DNA of 47,145 bases from Kitasatospora sp. DSM 101779 (GCF_025655475.1 NZ_JAHTIK010000001.1:203389-250533); one strand, 5' to 3'; numbered from the stretch's first letter, positions 17,012 to 24,853 are shown. Notes: a model not told the origin generated them from the letters alone. Program-made: numbers and translations.

Positions 17012-17221
17012 TCAGTGCCATCCCGTGATGTTCTGGCCTCCAGGACCGGGGTCCCCGTGGGACAGGAAGCCGATCAGGCCGCAGACCACCACGATCAGCG
17101 CGAGCAGGACCAGCCAGAAGGTGTCCTCGGGGCCGGGGCGGTACGGGCGCGGCGGGCGATCAGTTCGGTCGCCGTCTCTGTCATCGGCGCGGTCCTCGGC
17201 ATCGTTGTCCTCATCGAGCAC
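17012..17221 (-). CDS. Small single-span membrane protein
   Basis: A 69-residue protein from GTG 17221 (AGGAGG 9 nt upstream). The first 35 residues are strongly charged (DEDNDAEDRADDRDGDRTD), followed by one hydrophobic segment, FWLVLLALIVVVCGLIGFL, and a short tail. Membrane insertion with an acidic cytoplasmic N-terminus is likely. Similar tiny membrane proteins are common and uncharacterised in Streptomyces. No operon partner is evident. Confidence 0.65.
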   Translation of the reverse strand: MLDEDNDAEDRADDRDGDRTDRPPRPYRPGPEDTFWLVLLALIVVVCGLIGFLSHGDPGPGGQNITGWH

Positions 17222-17486
17222 TCTGCTCCCCCTCCTCGGCCCGCTCCATGGCACCGCGTGGCCTGGCCGGCGTCAAGACCGCCCGCATGGCCGGCTGGGC
17301 GCCGCCGCGGTCCCGGCCGGCGCAGGGCCGGCCGGGACCAGATGCGCGCCCGCCCATCCCCACCCCACACCCGGCCCCGCATCCACCTGTTCCCGGACCG
17401 CGCCTGGCGGGGGGTGGAGGGGGACGGGACAGTCTGCCGGCGGGGTGCGGAAGGCTGGGAAGGGCCGGTTCGGGGCGGGCCAACGG

Positions 17487-17621
17487 CTATTCGGTGCGCC
17501 TGGGCGTCTCGGTGACGATCTCGTACCGGCCGGGGCCCACTTTCCGGAACCAGCCGCCGACGGCCTGCGCGAGCCTGGCCTTCTGCACGTCCAGCCGGTC
17601 CATCTTCACCCCCGGGCCCAT
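17487..17621 (-). CDS. Small hypothetical protein
   Basis: An ORF of 44 residues (from ATG 17621) ending VGPGRYEIVTETPRRTE. Almost all codons end in G or C, as in true genes here, and the coding-like signal extends a little upstream, so the real start may be GTG 17627 or further up. The segment DRLDVQKARLAQAVGGWFRK is amphipathic. No family is recognised and no strong ribosome site is visible. Confidence 0.4.
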   Translation of the reverse strand: MGPGVKMDRLDVQKARLAQAVGGWFRKVGPGRYEIVTETPRRTE

Positions 17622-17867
17622 GTCCACGTACTCGCGGACCAGGACGATCGCACCGCTCGACTGGTTCAGCCCCCTCGACCCAGGCCGTGCCCGCAACCCG
17701 CACCGCGGATCAACACGAACACGCCCGTCAACCAGCGCCCGGCGGAGGACAATGGCGTTACCCGGATGGTGCAGACCTGGCCGGTCCGCGGAGCGCGACG
17801 GCGGCGCGCGTGTGCCCCTGCCGGCTTGGGCAGGCCGCCCCACCGGGCCGTCGAAGGAGGCCCAGCA

Positions 17868-18290
17868 GTGCCGAGCGTGCAGATGATCCAGCCTGCCCTT
17901 CGGGAGCCGCTGCTGCTGTTCGACGGCGACTGCCCGCTGTGCGCCGACTGGGTCGCTCGGGCCAAGCAGTACCCTGGCATGTCCAGGTCTGCCAGGCCCT
18001 GGGAAGCCCTGGCCTACGAGTTCGTCGACCTTCCCGCTTTGAACGCCCGGCTGGGACACCCGGGAGCCGTCTCCCCCGAGACCATCCGACGCGGTCCCCT
18101 CTGGCTCACCCCAACGGGCAGGCAGTACAGCGGCATCGACGCCTGCGCCCACCTGCTCATGCGCTGCGGTGGTCCTTGGTCCTATCTCGGCGGTCTGCTG
18201 GCCCTTCCCCCCGTCCGCCGGCTCCTCGCCGTCACCACCGCGCCGCTGGCCCGGCGGCGGCATCCGCAGCGGACCGCCGGCCTGCTCTGA
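17868..18290 (+). CDS. DUF393 (DCC-family) thiol-disulfide oxidoreductase-like protein
   Basis: A 140-residue protein. LLLFDGDCPLCADWVARAK contains the DxxCxxC motif (DGDCPLC) that names the DCC family; the following EFVDL, LWLTPTGRQYSGIDACAHLL and PPVRRLL segments match DUF393. Family members resemble thioredoxin and are presumed to handle thiols or disulfides, though direct evidence is sparse. GTG 17868 has GGAGG 7 nt upstream, and the homology-like region starts shortly after it. Confidence 0.88.
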   Translation: MPSVQMIQPALREPLLLFDGDCPLCADWVARAKQYPGMSRSARPWEALAYEFVDLPALNARLGHPGAVSPETIRRGPLWLTPTGRQYSGIDACAHLLMRCGGPWSYLGGLLALPPVRRLLAVTTAPLARRRHPQRTAGLL

Positions 18291-18355
18291 CCCCGGGACG
18301 CCCCCGGCAGATCCCACCCCGCTGTCAAGGCGTCCACCTCCACGGGACCGAGCCT

Positions 18356-18715
18356 TCAGCCGGGTGGCTGGCGGGAGAAGGACTCCTGGCCGACGACCGT
18401 GGCCTTCCACGCCTGGTCGGCGTCGCTCGCCGTGGTGAACAGCCAGCTCGCCAGGATGCGCTCTTCCTCGGGTAGGTACTGTCCGCTCCAGCCGGTCACC
18501 GATGCCGCCCGGCCCCGGCCGTCGCGCCAGGCGACCGTCCAGCCCAGCGCCGCACCCGAACCGGCCGGACCCGCGTCGTAGCGACCCACCAGCTCGCGCC
18601 GGCCGCCCGGCCCTGCCCCGGGTTCGAACGTCCCGGTCAGGTTGCCGTCCCCGTCGGCCAATAGCCGCAGGTGGGAGCCGAACTCGTTGTACCAGTCCCC
18701 TGCGAAGGCCGTCAC
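18356..18715 (-). CDS. Avidin/streptavidin-family protein without signal peptide
   Basis: A 119-residue protein clearly homologous to streptavidin along its whole length: GDWYNEFGS, NLTGTFEP, LVGRYDAGP, ALGWTVAWRD, TGWSGQY, WLFTT and AWKATVVG. Tryptophans equivalent to streptavidin W79, W92, W108 and W120 (here W63, W76, W91, W103) are kept, as are N23, S27, S88 and T90. Other biotin contacts differ: Y43 to F30, S45 to P32, L110 to F93, S112 to T95, L124 to V107 and D128 to E111. The start is GTG 18715 (GGGAGA 7 nt upstream) with a stop codon two codons before it, so there is no secretion signal, unlike streptavidin. A cytosolic ligand-binding role is inferred; biotin affinity is uncertain. 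Confidence 0.93.
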   Translation of the reverse strand: MTAFAGDWYNEFGSHLRLLADGDGNLTGTFEPGAGPGGRRELVGRYDAGPAGSGAALGWTVAWRDGRGRAASVTGWSGQYLPEEERILASWLFTTASDADQAWKATVVGQESFSRQPPG

Positions 18716-18735
18716 CGATCATCTCCCGTTCCCGT

Positions 18736-18767
18736 ACCGACCGGCTCGCTTCCGCACCGACCGGCTC
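18736..18767. promoter_or_regulatory. Tandem direct repeats upstream of the avidin-like gene
   Basis: ACCGACCGGCTC occurs at 18736-18747 and again at 18756-18767, exactly 20 bases (two helical turns) apart, 21-52 bases upstream of the GTG start at 18715. Such phased direct repeats often are binding sites for a regulator. No matching regulator can be named. Confidence 0.4.
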
Positions 18768-18952
18768 ATGTCCCCGTCCCCTCGTCCGGATACTGACACC
18801 TTTCCGCCGCCCCGGGCATGCGGCACTACTGCACCCGGGGACCAGGCCCGCCGCCGGGCTCCCCCGACATGCATGCGGGCGCGGCAGGCCCTTTGCTCGT
18901 GGCCGGGGCCGGACACTGGGAACGAGGACACGCCGGAGGCGACGGGACGGGC

Positions 18953-19408
18953 ATGGACGAGGGATTCTTCGATGCCGGACGGCTGTACCGCCGCTCAGGC
19001 CCCGCCGGGCGGCAGCAGCTGTTCCTGGTCCTCCACGTCGCCCGCCCACCCGGTGGCTTCGCCGCCCCTGGCCGCGACGGCCCAGTCGCCTTCGGCTGGC
19101 GACGCACCACAACGCCGGACGGCCGCAGCAAACCCCTCGGCCCCTACAACACCCACGTCCGCAACGGCTGGCAGGACGTCACCGACAGCGACCTGGCCCG
19201 CGTCCTGGGACTCACCGACACCGGCTCCGACGGCTGGCGCAGTGCCACAGCCTCCCGTGCCCCCGCCAGCACCACCAGTCGCCGCGGCGGACGACGCACC
19301 ACCGACCCCTCGGAAATCCAGGTGGCCGAACCGGGCCGGCTCGCGCGGCTCCTCCACAGGCACCGGCCCGACCGACCACCGACACCACCCACGGACGGCC
19401 CACCGTAG
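18953..19408 (+). CDS. Hypothetical protein, divergent neighbour of the avidin-like gene
   Basis: A 151-residue protein with a coding-like base composition. It contains YRRSGPAGRQQLFLVLHVAR, PVAFGWRRTTTPDGRSKPLG and NGWQDVTDSDLARVLGLTD, then a basic low-complexity tail rich in R, T and P. ATG 18953 is preceded by GGAGG at 13 nt, which is long. No family is recognised. It is transcribed away from the avidin-like gene, sharing a 237-base control region, so a functional link is possible but unproven. Confidence 0.6.
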   Translation: MDEGFFDAGRLYRRSGPAGRQQLFLVLHVARPPGGFAAPGRDGPVAFGWRRTTTPDGRSKPLGPYNTHVRNGWQDVTDSDLARVLGLTDTGSDGWRSATASRAPASTTSRRGGRRTTDPSEIQVAEPGRLARLLHRHRPDRPPTPPTDGPP

Positions 19409-19528
19409 CCGGCGCCGAATCCCGTGTGCACACCCCACGTCCTGGCCGGCTCGTCAAGGCTCCGTCGGCGTAGGCCCGGGTCGGGGCCGCTCACCGCCGT
19501 GTTCGAACTAGAGGACCAGCGAGGGTGA

Positions 19529-19690
19529 TCAGGACACACCCGCACCCTTGACGGCGATCCTGATCGGCGGGGCCTCGCATCCCGACGGAGGGGGCAGGTC
19601 GGGCAGGAGCGGTGTCGGTCGTCGAGGCGGTCGCTCCGGAAGCGGTGGCGCCGGCGGCAGCGGTGCGGTCGCCGTGGAAACGGCGGTCAT
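19529..19690 (-). CDS. Small proline-rich peptide
   Basis: A 53-residue ORF beginning MTAVSTATAPLPPAPPLPERP with a good ribosome site (GAGGAGAG 7-9 nt before ATG 19690). The centre is proline-rich and the last 18 residues read GCEAPPIRIAVKGAGVS. It has no membrane segment or signal peptide. It matches no family I know; a short peptide product, precursor or chance ORF are all possible. Confidence 0.4.
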   Translation of the reverse strand: MTAVSTATAPLPPAPPLPERPPRRPTPLLPDLPPPSGCEAPPIRIAVKGAGVS

Positions 19691-20263
19691 GATCTCAGCT
19701 CTCCTCTACTCGTACTCGACCCCAGCCGTACCAGCGGCTACCCGAATCCGTCGCCCGCACGCCCGGCTCCAACCGCCGGCGGTGCCCGTGTCAGGCCAGT
19801 GCCGCGACCACCGCCCACCGACCGCCCTGGGGACGTCGACGGCCCGCGGCACCCGACCCTGCCCCGCCCCACGCGACACCAGCCACCCCCTGCCCCGCGA
19901 CCTGCGCGGCGACGGCAAGGGCCCGCCTCTCGCGCCCACCGTGAGGCCCGTGGGCGCCACACGCCCCGGGTGGCCTCCCGCCGCCCGTTCCGGTGCTTGT
20001 CCGCAGGCCGACGATGGCAGCAAGGCGCCAACAGGCAAGCGAACCCGAGCGACTGACGGGTCCCCATGCCCGGACAGGCACCCTGCCGGACGGCTCAGCT
20101 CAGCCAAGACCGGCCGGAGGCCGGCCGCAGCGCCCTGTCTCCGGCGGTTCGCCACTGGCCCGTTCATGGTGCAGCCGTTCGTTGAAACGGCCCTGAGCGG
20201 GTACACGCCGGGGGCACGGCCAACACCACCAGGGCTCCGGCGGCCCCAGCCGAAGGACTGTCC
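19691..20263. other. Intergenic region with a SigB-like promoter at its right end
   Basis: Apart from the promoter at 20181-20204 and the ribosome site of the STAS gene (GAAGGA), I see no supported feature in this stretch. Open frames on both strands are compositional shadows. Confidence 0.4.
20181..20204 (+). promoter_or_regulatory. SigB-type promoter of the STAS gene
   Basis: GTTG (20181-20184), 14 bases, GGGTAC (20199-20204). This fits the GNNT/GTTK-N14-16-GGGTAY pattern of actinomycete SigB-like sigma factors and equals the element before the second gvpA gene. Transcription would begin near 20212, giving a leader of about 50 nt to ATG 20264. Confidence 0.55.
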
Positions 20264-20632
20264 ATGATCCCGCGCCTGCACACCACCCATATCGCAGGCC
20301 TGACGCCCGGCACCGACCTGCTGCGGCTTCGCGGCGAGGCCGACCAGGACACCGGCCGCGACCTCCTGCGCGCTTTCGAGCACGCCCTCAGCAACCTGCC
20401 CACACCGCAGGTGCTGCTCGTCGACTGCCAGGACCTCACCTTCTGCACCTCGGCCGGCCTCACCACCATCCTCAGGGCCCGGCGCCTCGCACTGCGCCAG
20501 GGCACCGCCCTGCGGCTGACGAACATCCCCGACCAGCTGCGCCGCCTGCTGCGTGTCACCGAGACCGACACCGTCCTCGGTGCCCAGGACACCCCCGACC
20601 CGGTGAACGGCTCTCCACCTGGCGCCGTCTGA
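20264..20632 (+). CDS. STAS-domain anti-sigma factor antagonist
   Basis: A 122-residue single STAS domain. LLRLRGEADQDTGRDLLRAFEHAL, VLLVDCQDLTFCTSAGLTTIL and LRLTNIPDQLRRLLRVTETD align with SpoIIAA/RsbV-type proteins; S63 in CTSAGL is the equivalent of the phosphorylated serine. In such switches the unphosphorylated protein frees a sigma factor by binding its anti-sigma kinase, and SpoIIE-type phosphatases such as those at 27576 and 42770 reactivate it. A SigB-like promoter upstream suggests positive feedback. ATG 20264 follows GAAGGA. Confidence 0.9.
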   Translation: MIPRLHTTHIAGLTPGTDLLRLRGEADQDTGRDLLRAFEHALSNLPTPQVLLVDCQDLTFCTSAGLTTILRARRLALRQGTALRLTNIPDQLRRLLRVTETDTVLGAQDTPDPVNGSPPGAV

Positions 20633-20807
20633 AGCCACCCGTTGCGCAGCCGGGGCGTCCCAGTGTGAGGTCTGCAGCCGATCGGGCCCGGCCAGCTGCT
20701 CGCCGACGGCGTGAAGCCCGTTCCCGCCGTTCGTGGAACCGGCCCATACGGGTCGGCGTCCGTCCGTGCATCCGAAAGATCAACTCCGCTGAAGGGTGCT
20801 GTCACCC

Positions 20808-21015
20808 ATGGCCGGTACGGCGGCCCGCTACCTCCACCTCACCCGCTACGGCGAGGCCTCCCCCGACGAGAGCCGACTGACGGATGCAGGGAACTGCCAG
20901 GCCGCCGTCCTCGGGCAACGGCTGCGCGGGGTCCCGCTGCCCGCGATCGACCACGGTCCCCTCGCCCGCGCCGAACAGACTGTCCGGCTGATCGCCGAAC
21001 AGCTCGACAACGTCC
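20808..21015 (+). pseudogene. Histidine phosphatase fragment with mutated catalytic motif
   Basis: The first 65-70 residues match histidine-phosphatase (phosphoglycerate mutase-like) proteins: YLHLTRYGEASPDESRLTDA, GQRLRGVPL, HGPLARAEQTVRLIAEQL. The catalytic RHGE motif is RYGE, so the phosphorylated histidine is lost. After about 21015 the similarity stops abruptly and the sequence becomes the 3' part of the oppositely oriented STAS gene. It is a truncated, inactive remnant joined by a rearrangement. Confidence 0.8.
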
Positions 21016-21393
21016 ACCGTTACCTCGTCGGTCAGGATCGGACGCTGGGCGGCCACGCCGCCCGTCTCCCCGTCCGGGCACCTCGACCACCATGTCCAGC
21101 CCGGTCAGCTCCCGCAGCCGGCGCACCTGCTCGCCGGGGCCCGCGAGCCGCAGCCGGCCGCCCGACGCCCCGGTCCGCCTCATCCCGTACACCAGCACCC
21201 CCAGCCCGGCCGAGTCCATGAACGTGACCGGTTCCAGGTCCAGCACGATCCGCGCCCGGCCCTCGCCCACCAGCGCGTCCACACGCTCGCGGAAGGCCGG
21301 GGCCAGGGAAAGGTCCACCTCACCGGTCAGGACCAGCACCGCCCAGCCCCTGTGGTCCTCGCCCTGCCGCACAGCGGACTCCGGAACCCGCAC
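20839..21393 (-). CDS. STAS-domain protein with an aberrant C-terminal extension
   Basis: Residues 1-107 form a normal STAS domain: WAVLVLTGEVDLSLAPAF, RIVLDLEPVTFMDSAGLGVL (S61 the likely phosphosite) and LRLAGPGEQVRRLRELTGLD. After about residue 110 the protein runs on for some 70 residues of arginine-rich sequence that is simply the antisense strand of the histidine phosphatase fragment. The normal end of the gene has therefore been replaced at the junction near 21015-21090. GTG 21393 has GGAGG 7 nt upstream. The core may still fold; the tail is likely non-functional. Confidence 0.82.
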   Translation of the reverse strand: MRVPESAVRQGEDHRGWAVLVLTGEVDLSLAPAFRERVDALVGEGRARIVLDLEPVTFMDSAGLGVLVYGMRRTGASGGRLRLAGPGEQVRRLRELTGLDMVVEVPGRGDGRRGRPASDPDRRGNGGRCRAVRRSAGQSVRRGRGDRGRSRAAGPRAAVARGRRPGSSLHPSVGSRRGRPRRSG

Positions 21394-21605
21394 GGTGGTC
21401 CCTCCTCACCCTGGACACCCCGGTCCTCCCACCGCCCGAGCGCTCCGCCCCGTCCCGCCACCCGCGCCGACCGCATGTGCGCCTTCGCCGCCTCCGGAGG
21501 AGAAGGGGCGGTCGCACCGCACCGTGCTGGACCGGGCGAAGCTCTGCTGCTGCGCTCGTGGTGGGGCCGGTCGTGCACGGTGCGTGGGACCGGGGCTCGA
21601 CGGCC

Positions 21606-22328
21606 TCAGTGCAGGACGCTCACGGCACGGGCGATGACCAGGAGGGAGGTGAGCAGGGCCGCGATGCTCTCGATGCTCATCAGCACCTTGGCCCGCGTGG
21701 ACAGCGGCATGGTGTCCGTGGGGCTGAACGCGGTCGAGTTGGTGACGGACACGTACAGGTAGTCCGCCAGTACCGGCACCCAGTCACAGGACCGGCTCGC
21801 ACCGTCCGCGACCTCCTCGACGGCGTCGTCGTTCTCGTCCTGGGAGAACCGGAAGTCCGCGAGCGGCAGCTCACCGCGCGGCGCCTGCGTCCGCACGACG
21901 GGACCGCCACGGTCCAACTCCCAGAACGCCAGGCCGAAGACGATGATGTCCGTGGCCCACACCTGCAGGGCGGCAACGAGGAGTTGGCCGCCGTCCTTCA
22001 CCTCGGTGGAGACGAGGGCATGGATCAGCAGCCCGAGGGCGGTGAGGTTGCTGGCGCCGATGAGGGCGACGAGCGTGAGCGAGAGGAAGCGTGAAACCCG
22101 GGTCTGCCGGGTCAGTCGCCGGGGGTTGACGGCGATCAGCGGAACGAGCAGCAGTACTTCCAGCGCCGGCAGGACGAAACGCGGCGCGACCAGCAGTCGC
22201 TCGGGCAGGACGAGGTAGAGCAGGATCGCCACGAGGGTGGCGATCACGGCCGGAAGCCTTGCCTCCCCGCGCCGCTCCTGCCGCGGATGCCGCACCCTCC
22301 TGCCGCCCCGACGATCAGACGCCGTCAT
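21606..22328 (-). CDS. Multi-span membrane protein with ion-channel-like C-terminus
   Basis: A 240-residue protein with about five membrane segments: LPAVIATLVAILLYLVLP, FVLPALEVLLLVPLIAV, FLSLTLVALIGASNLTALGL, LLVAALQVWATDIIVFGLAF and the final VLMSIESIAALLTSLLVIAR. YLYVSVTNSTAFSPTDTMPL before the last helix resembles the pore region of small bacterial ion-channel-like proteins, although the TVGYG filter is absent. ATG 22328 is preceded by GAGGGAGACGGAGG. No transport substrate can be assigned. Confidence 0.78.
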   Translation of the reverse strand: MTASDRRGGRRVRHPRQERRGEARLPAVIATLVAILLYLVLPERLLVAPRFVLPALEVLLLVPLIAVNPRRLTRQTRVSRFLSLTLVALIGASNLTALGLLIHALVSTEVKDGGQLLVAALQVWATDIIVFGLAFWELDRGGPVVRTQAPRGELPLADFRFSQDENDDAVEEVADGASRSCDWVPVLADYLYVSVTNSTAFSPTDTMPLSTRAKVLMSIESIAALLTSLLVIARAVSVLH

Positions 22329-22786
22329 CCTCCGTCTCCCTCCCCCGGCCCATGCCGGCCGATGCCGACGGCATTGCCGGCCTTCCGTCACGTCGCGAGG
22401 TCGGACGGGGCCGTACACAGCGTCCCGTGCCACACGGCTGCAGGCTCATCCGCGGCCGGCGGCCATGCCCGCCACAGCGCTCCTGCCCCGGTCCAGCTCG
22501 GGCATTCCCGACACGGCCCGGGGGCCGCACCCAGCGCCGCATCCACGCGACGAAGTGCGGACGATGGTCGCCGGGTGCGGGCCGGACGGTCCCGGCACCG
22601 GCGCGCAGCAGCGACCGGGTAGGCGCTCGATCGCATCCGGCGGGGCGGCACGCAGGTGTGTGTCCAGCAGACCGTCGGTCGTCCACGTCCATAAGGGCCC
22701 ACCGCGTGGCCAGGCGCAGTGGGAAGCCGCCGGCGGTCGGCCACGCCGTGAGGCGCAGGTCCACGTACCCGTGCGCACGGCAGGTC
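22329..22786. other. Intergenic region, possible degraded gene on the minus strand
   Basis: Minus-strand segments such as LTAWPTAGGFPLRLATRWAL and LLDTHLRAAPPDAIERL (22560-22780) look coding but lie in different frames and match no family that I can name. They may be the remains of a lost gene downstream of the DJ-1 gene. Confidence 0.35.
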
Positions 22787-23422
22787 TCACACCGCGACGA
22801 CGGGTCGGACCGGTGCGGGAGCAGGCAGGTAGGGCGTGATGTTGCTCCAGGCCCGCTCGATGTATTCCTCCTTTTCGCCGACCGGGGCGACGTAGTGCAG
22901 CGCGCCTTCGGCGGCATCGTTGCCCTCGAGGCGGGCGATGATCCAGGCGGCGAGGTAGTGCGAGGCCAGGCAGCCGCCGGCGGTGGCGATGTTGTCCTTG
23001 GCGTAGAAGGGCTGGTTGAGCACCTCGACGCCGGCGGCGACGACCCAGGGCTTGGTGGTCAGGTCGGTGCAGGCGGGGATGTCGTCGAGCAGGCCGAGCT
23101 TGGCGAGCACGAGCGCGCCGGAGCACTGCGCCGCGACGAGTTGGCGCGAGGGGTCCAGGCCGCGCAGGATGTTCATGATCGCCGGGTCTTCGACGACCTC
23201 ACGGGTGGCGATGCCGCTCCCGACGATCACGGCGTCGGCGGCGCACGCCTCCTCGAGCGTGGACATCTGTTCGATGACCACTCCGTTCATCGACGTCACC
23301 CTGGGGGCGGGGGTGGCGATGGTGACGCGCCAGTCGTGGGTCTTGATGCGGTTGAGCACTCCGAGCGCGATCAGGGAGTCGAGTTCGTTGTAGCCCTCGA
23401 AGGTGAGGATGGCGATGTGCAC
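22787..23422 (-). CDS. DJ-1/PfpI-family protein
   Basis: A 211-residue single-domain protein of the DJ-1/PfpI superfamily. IAILTFEGYNELDS begins the fold, and AAQCSGALVLAKLGLLDD contains the nucleophile-elbow cysteine. CLASHYLAAWIIARLEG is the usual helix after the active site. Relatives include glyoxalases, amidases, isonitrile hydratase and regulator domains, so the reaction is open. GTG 23422 has AAGGG 8 nt upstream. It is divergent from a MocR regulator, which likely controls it. Confidence 0.9.
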   Translation of the reverse strand: MHIAILTFEGYNELDSLIALGVLNRIKTHDWRVTIATPAPRVTSMNGVVIEQMSTLEEACAADAVIVGSGIATREVVEDPAIMNILRGLDPSRQLVAAQCSGALVLAKLGLLDDIPACTDLTTKPWVVAAGVEVLNQPFYAKDNIATAGGCLASHYLAAWIIARLEGNDAAEGALHYVAPVGEKEEYIERAWSNITPYLPAPAPVRPVVAV

Positions 23423-23478
23423 GGCGACTGCCCTTCCGTGGAGGCGGGGTGGGTCTCGACGGTAAGGTCCCGCGAGGA

Positions 23479-23508
23479 TGACAGCCAAAAAATTGTCATG
23501 GATACAAT
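23479..23508 (+). promoter_or_regulatory. Promoter and operator of the MocR gene (leaderless)
   Basis: TGACAG (23479-23484), 18 bases, TACAAT (23503-23508) forms a good housekeeping promoter. Its predicted start falls on or next to ATG 23516, so the transcript is probably leaderless. The dyad ATTGT-N7-ACAAT (23492-23508) overlaps the -10 box, well placed for autorepression. Confidence 0.6.
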
Positions 23509-23515
23509 TCGGTGC

Positions 23516-24853
23516 ATGGCAGCCTCGCGGTACAAGACGCTGGTCGACGCGTTCGCATCCGACATCCGGTCGGGGCGGCTCCCCGCAGGCGCGCGGCTGC
23601 CGACACACCGCGCACTCGCCGCCCACGAGGGCATCGCCGTGGTGACCGCGACTCGGGTGTACGCCGAGCTGGCAGCCATGGGTCTGGTGAGCCGGGAGCA
23701 GGGCCGCGGTACGTTCGTGCGCGACATCGCGGTTCCCCCCGGTCACGGCATCGATCAGCAGGTCGTCGCCACTGGCGCGGTCGACCTCACCTTCAACTAT
23801 CCGTCGCTGCCCGGCCAGGCCGATCTCCTGCGGCAGGCACTACGGGAGGTGGCCACCTCCGGCGATCTCGACTCGCTGCTGCGCTACCAACCACATCGCG
23901 GGCGGCCCCAGGACAGAGCCTCGATCGCACGGCATCTGAGGCGTCGAGGAATCACCACCGACGCCGATCGGGTCCTGATCGTCAACGGTGCGCAGCAGGG
24001 CCTGGCCGTCACTGCCATGGCCGCGCTCAAGGCCGGCGACGTCGTCGCGGTCGACGCGCTCACCTACCCGGGTTTCAAGGCGCTCGCGCACGCCCTTCAC
24101 CTCCACCTGGAGCCCGTACCCGCCACCGCCACCGGGCCGAATCTCGATGCTCTCGAGAAGCTGTGCGCCACCCGCCCCGTGCGCGCGATCTACACCATGC
24201 CCACCTTGCACAACCCTCTGGGCTGGGTCATGCCGACAACGGACCGAACCCGCCTGATCAAGATCGCCCGACAGCACGGTTCGCTCCTCATCGAGGATGC
24301 CGCCTACGCCTTCTTGGCCGAGGACCCTCCGCCGCCTCTGGCGGCGACCGCGCCGGACCTCACCGTTTACGTCTCGGGACTGTCCAAGAGCGTCGCCACC
24401 GGCCTCCGGGTCGGTTTCGTCGTCGCCCCGCCATCTGCGGTGCCGTCGCTCGAACGCGCGATTCGGGTGACTACCTGGAACACCCCGGCGCTCACCACCG
24501 CGATCGCCTGCCGCTGGCTCGACGACGGCACGGTGGACCAGTTGGAAGCGCAGAAACGAGAAGACGCCAAGGCCCGTCAGTCACTCGCCAGACAAGAGCT
24601 GGCAGGCCTGCCCCTCATCGGCCACCCCGCGTCCTACTTCACATGGCTCACCCTGCCCGACGACGCACGCGCCGATCGCCTGACCGCCACCCTCGCGCGC
24701 CGACACATCGCCGTGACCACAGCGGAGCCGTTCACCACCTCGACCCACACGCCGCAGGCGATCCGCCTCGCTCTGGCCTCGACCGATCCGGCCCTTCTCC
24801 GATCGGCTCTTCGCACCGTGCGACAGGTCGCCGTCGAGGACGCCTATACGTGA
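23516..24853 (+). CDS. MocR/GntR-type PLP-dependent transcriptional regulator
   Basis: A 445-residue two-domain regulator. Residues 1-72 are a GntR winged helix (RYKTLVDAFASDIRSGRLPA, GARLPTHRALAAHEGIAVVT, GLVSREQGRGTFV). Residues 85-440 are a fold-type I aminotransferase domain with LHNPLG (232-236), the PLP aspartate in LLIEDAAYAF, and the Schiff-base lysine K291 in SGLSKSVATGLRVGF. MocR proteins use PLP and an amino compound as signal. ATG 23516 is chosen because a -10 box ends 7 nt upstream; ATG 23498 lies inside the promoter. Its likely target is the divergent DJ-1 gene. Confidence 0.94.
   Translation: MAASRYKTLVDAFASDIRSGRLPAGARLPTHRALAAHEGIAVVTATRVYAELAAMGLVSREQGRGTFVRDIAVPPGHGIDQQVVATGAVDLTFNYPSLPGQADLLRQALREVATSGDLDSLLRYQPHRGRPQDRASIARHLRRRGITTDADRVLIVNGAQQGLAVTAMAALKAGDVVAVDALTYPGFKALAHALHLHLEPVPATATGPNLDALEKLCATRPVRAIYTMPTLHNPLGWVMPTTDRTRLIKIARQHGSLLIEDAAYAFLAEDPPPPLAATAPDLTVYVSGLSKSVATGLRVGFVVAPPSAVPSLERAIRVTTWNTPALTTAIACRWLDDGTVDQLEAQKREDAKARQSLARQELAGLPLIGHPASYFTWLTLPDDARADRLTATLARRHIAVTTAEPFTTSTHTPQAIRLALASTDPALLRSALRTVRQVAVEDAYT

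Noticed and set aside
17487..19112. Minus-strand open frame of 541 codons
   Set aside because: It crosses the DUF393 and avidin-like genes; only its last 45 codons show independent coding character and these were listed separately.
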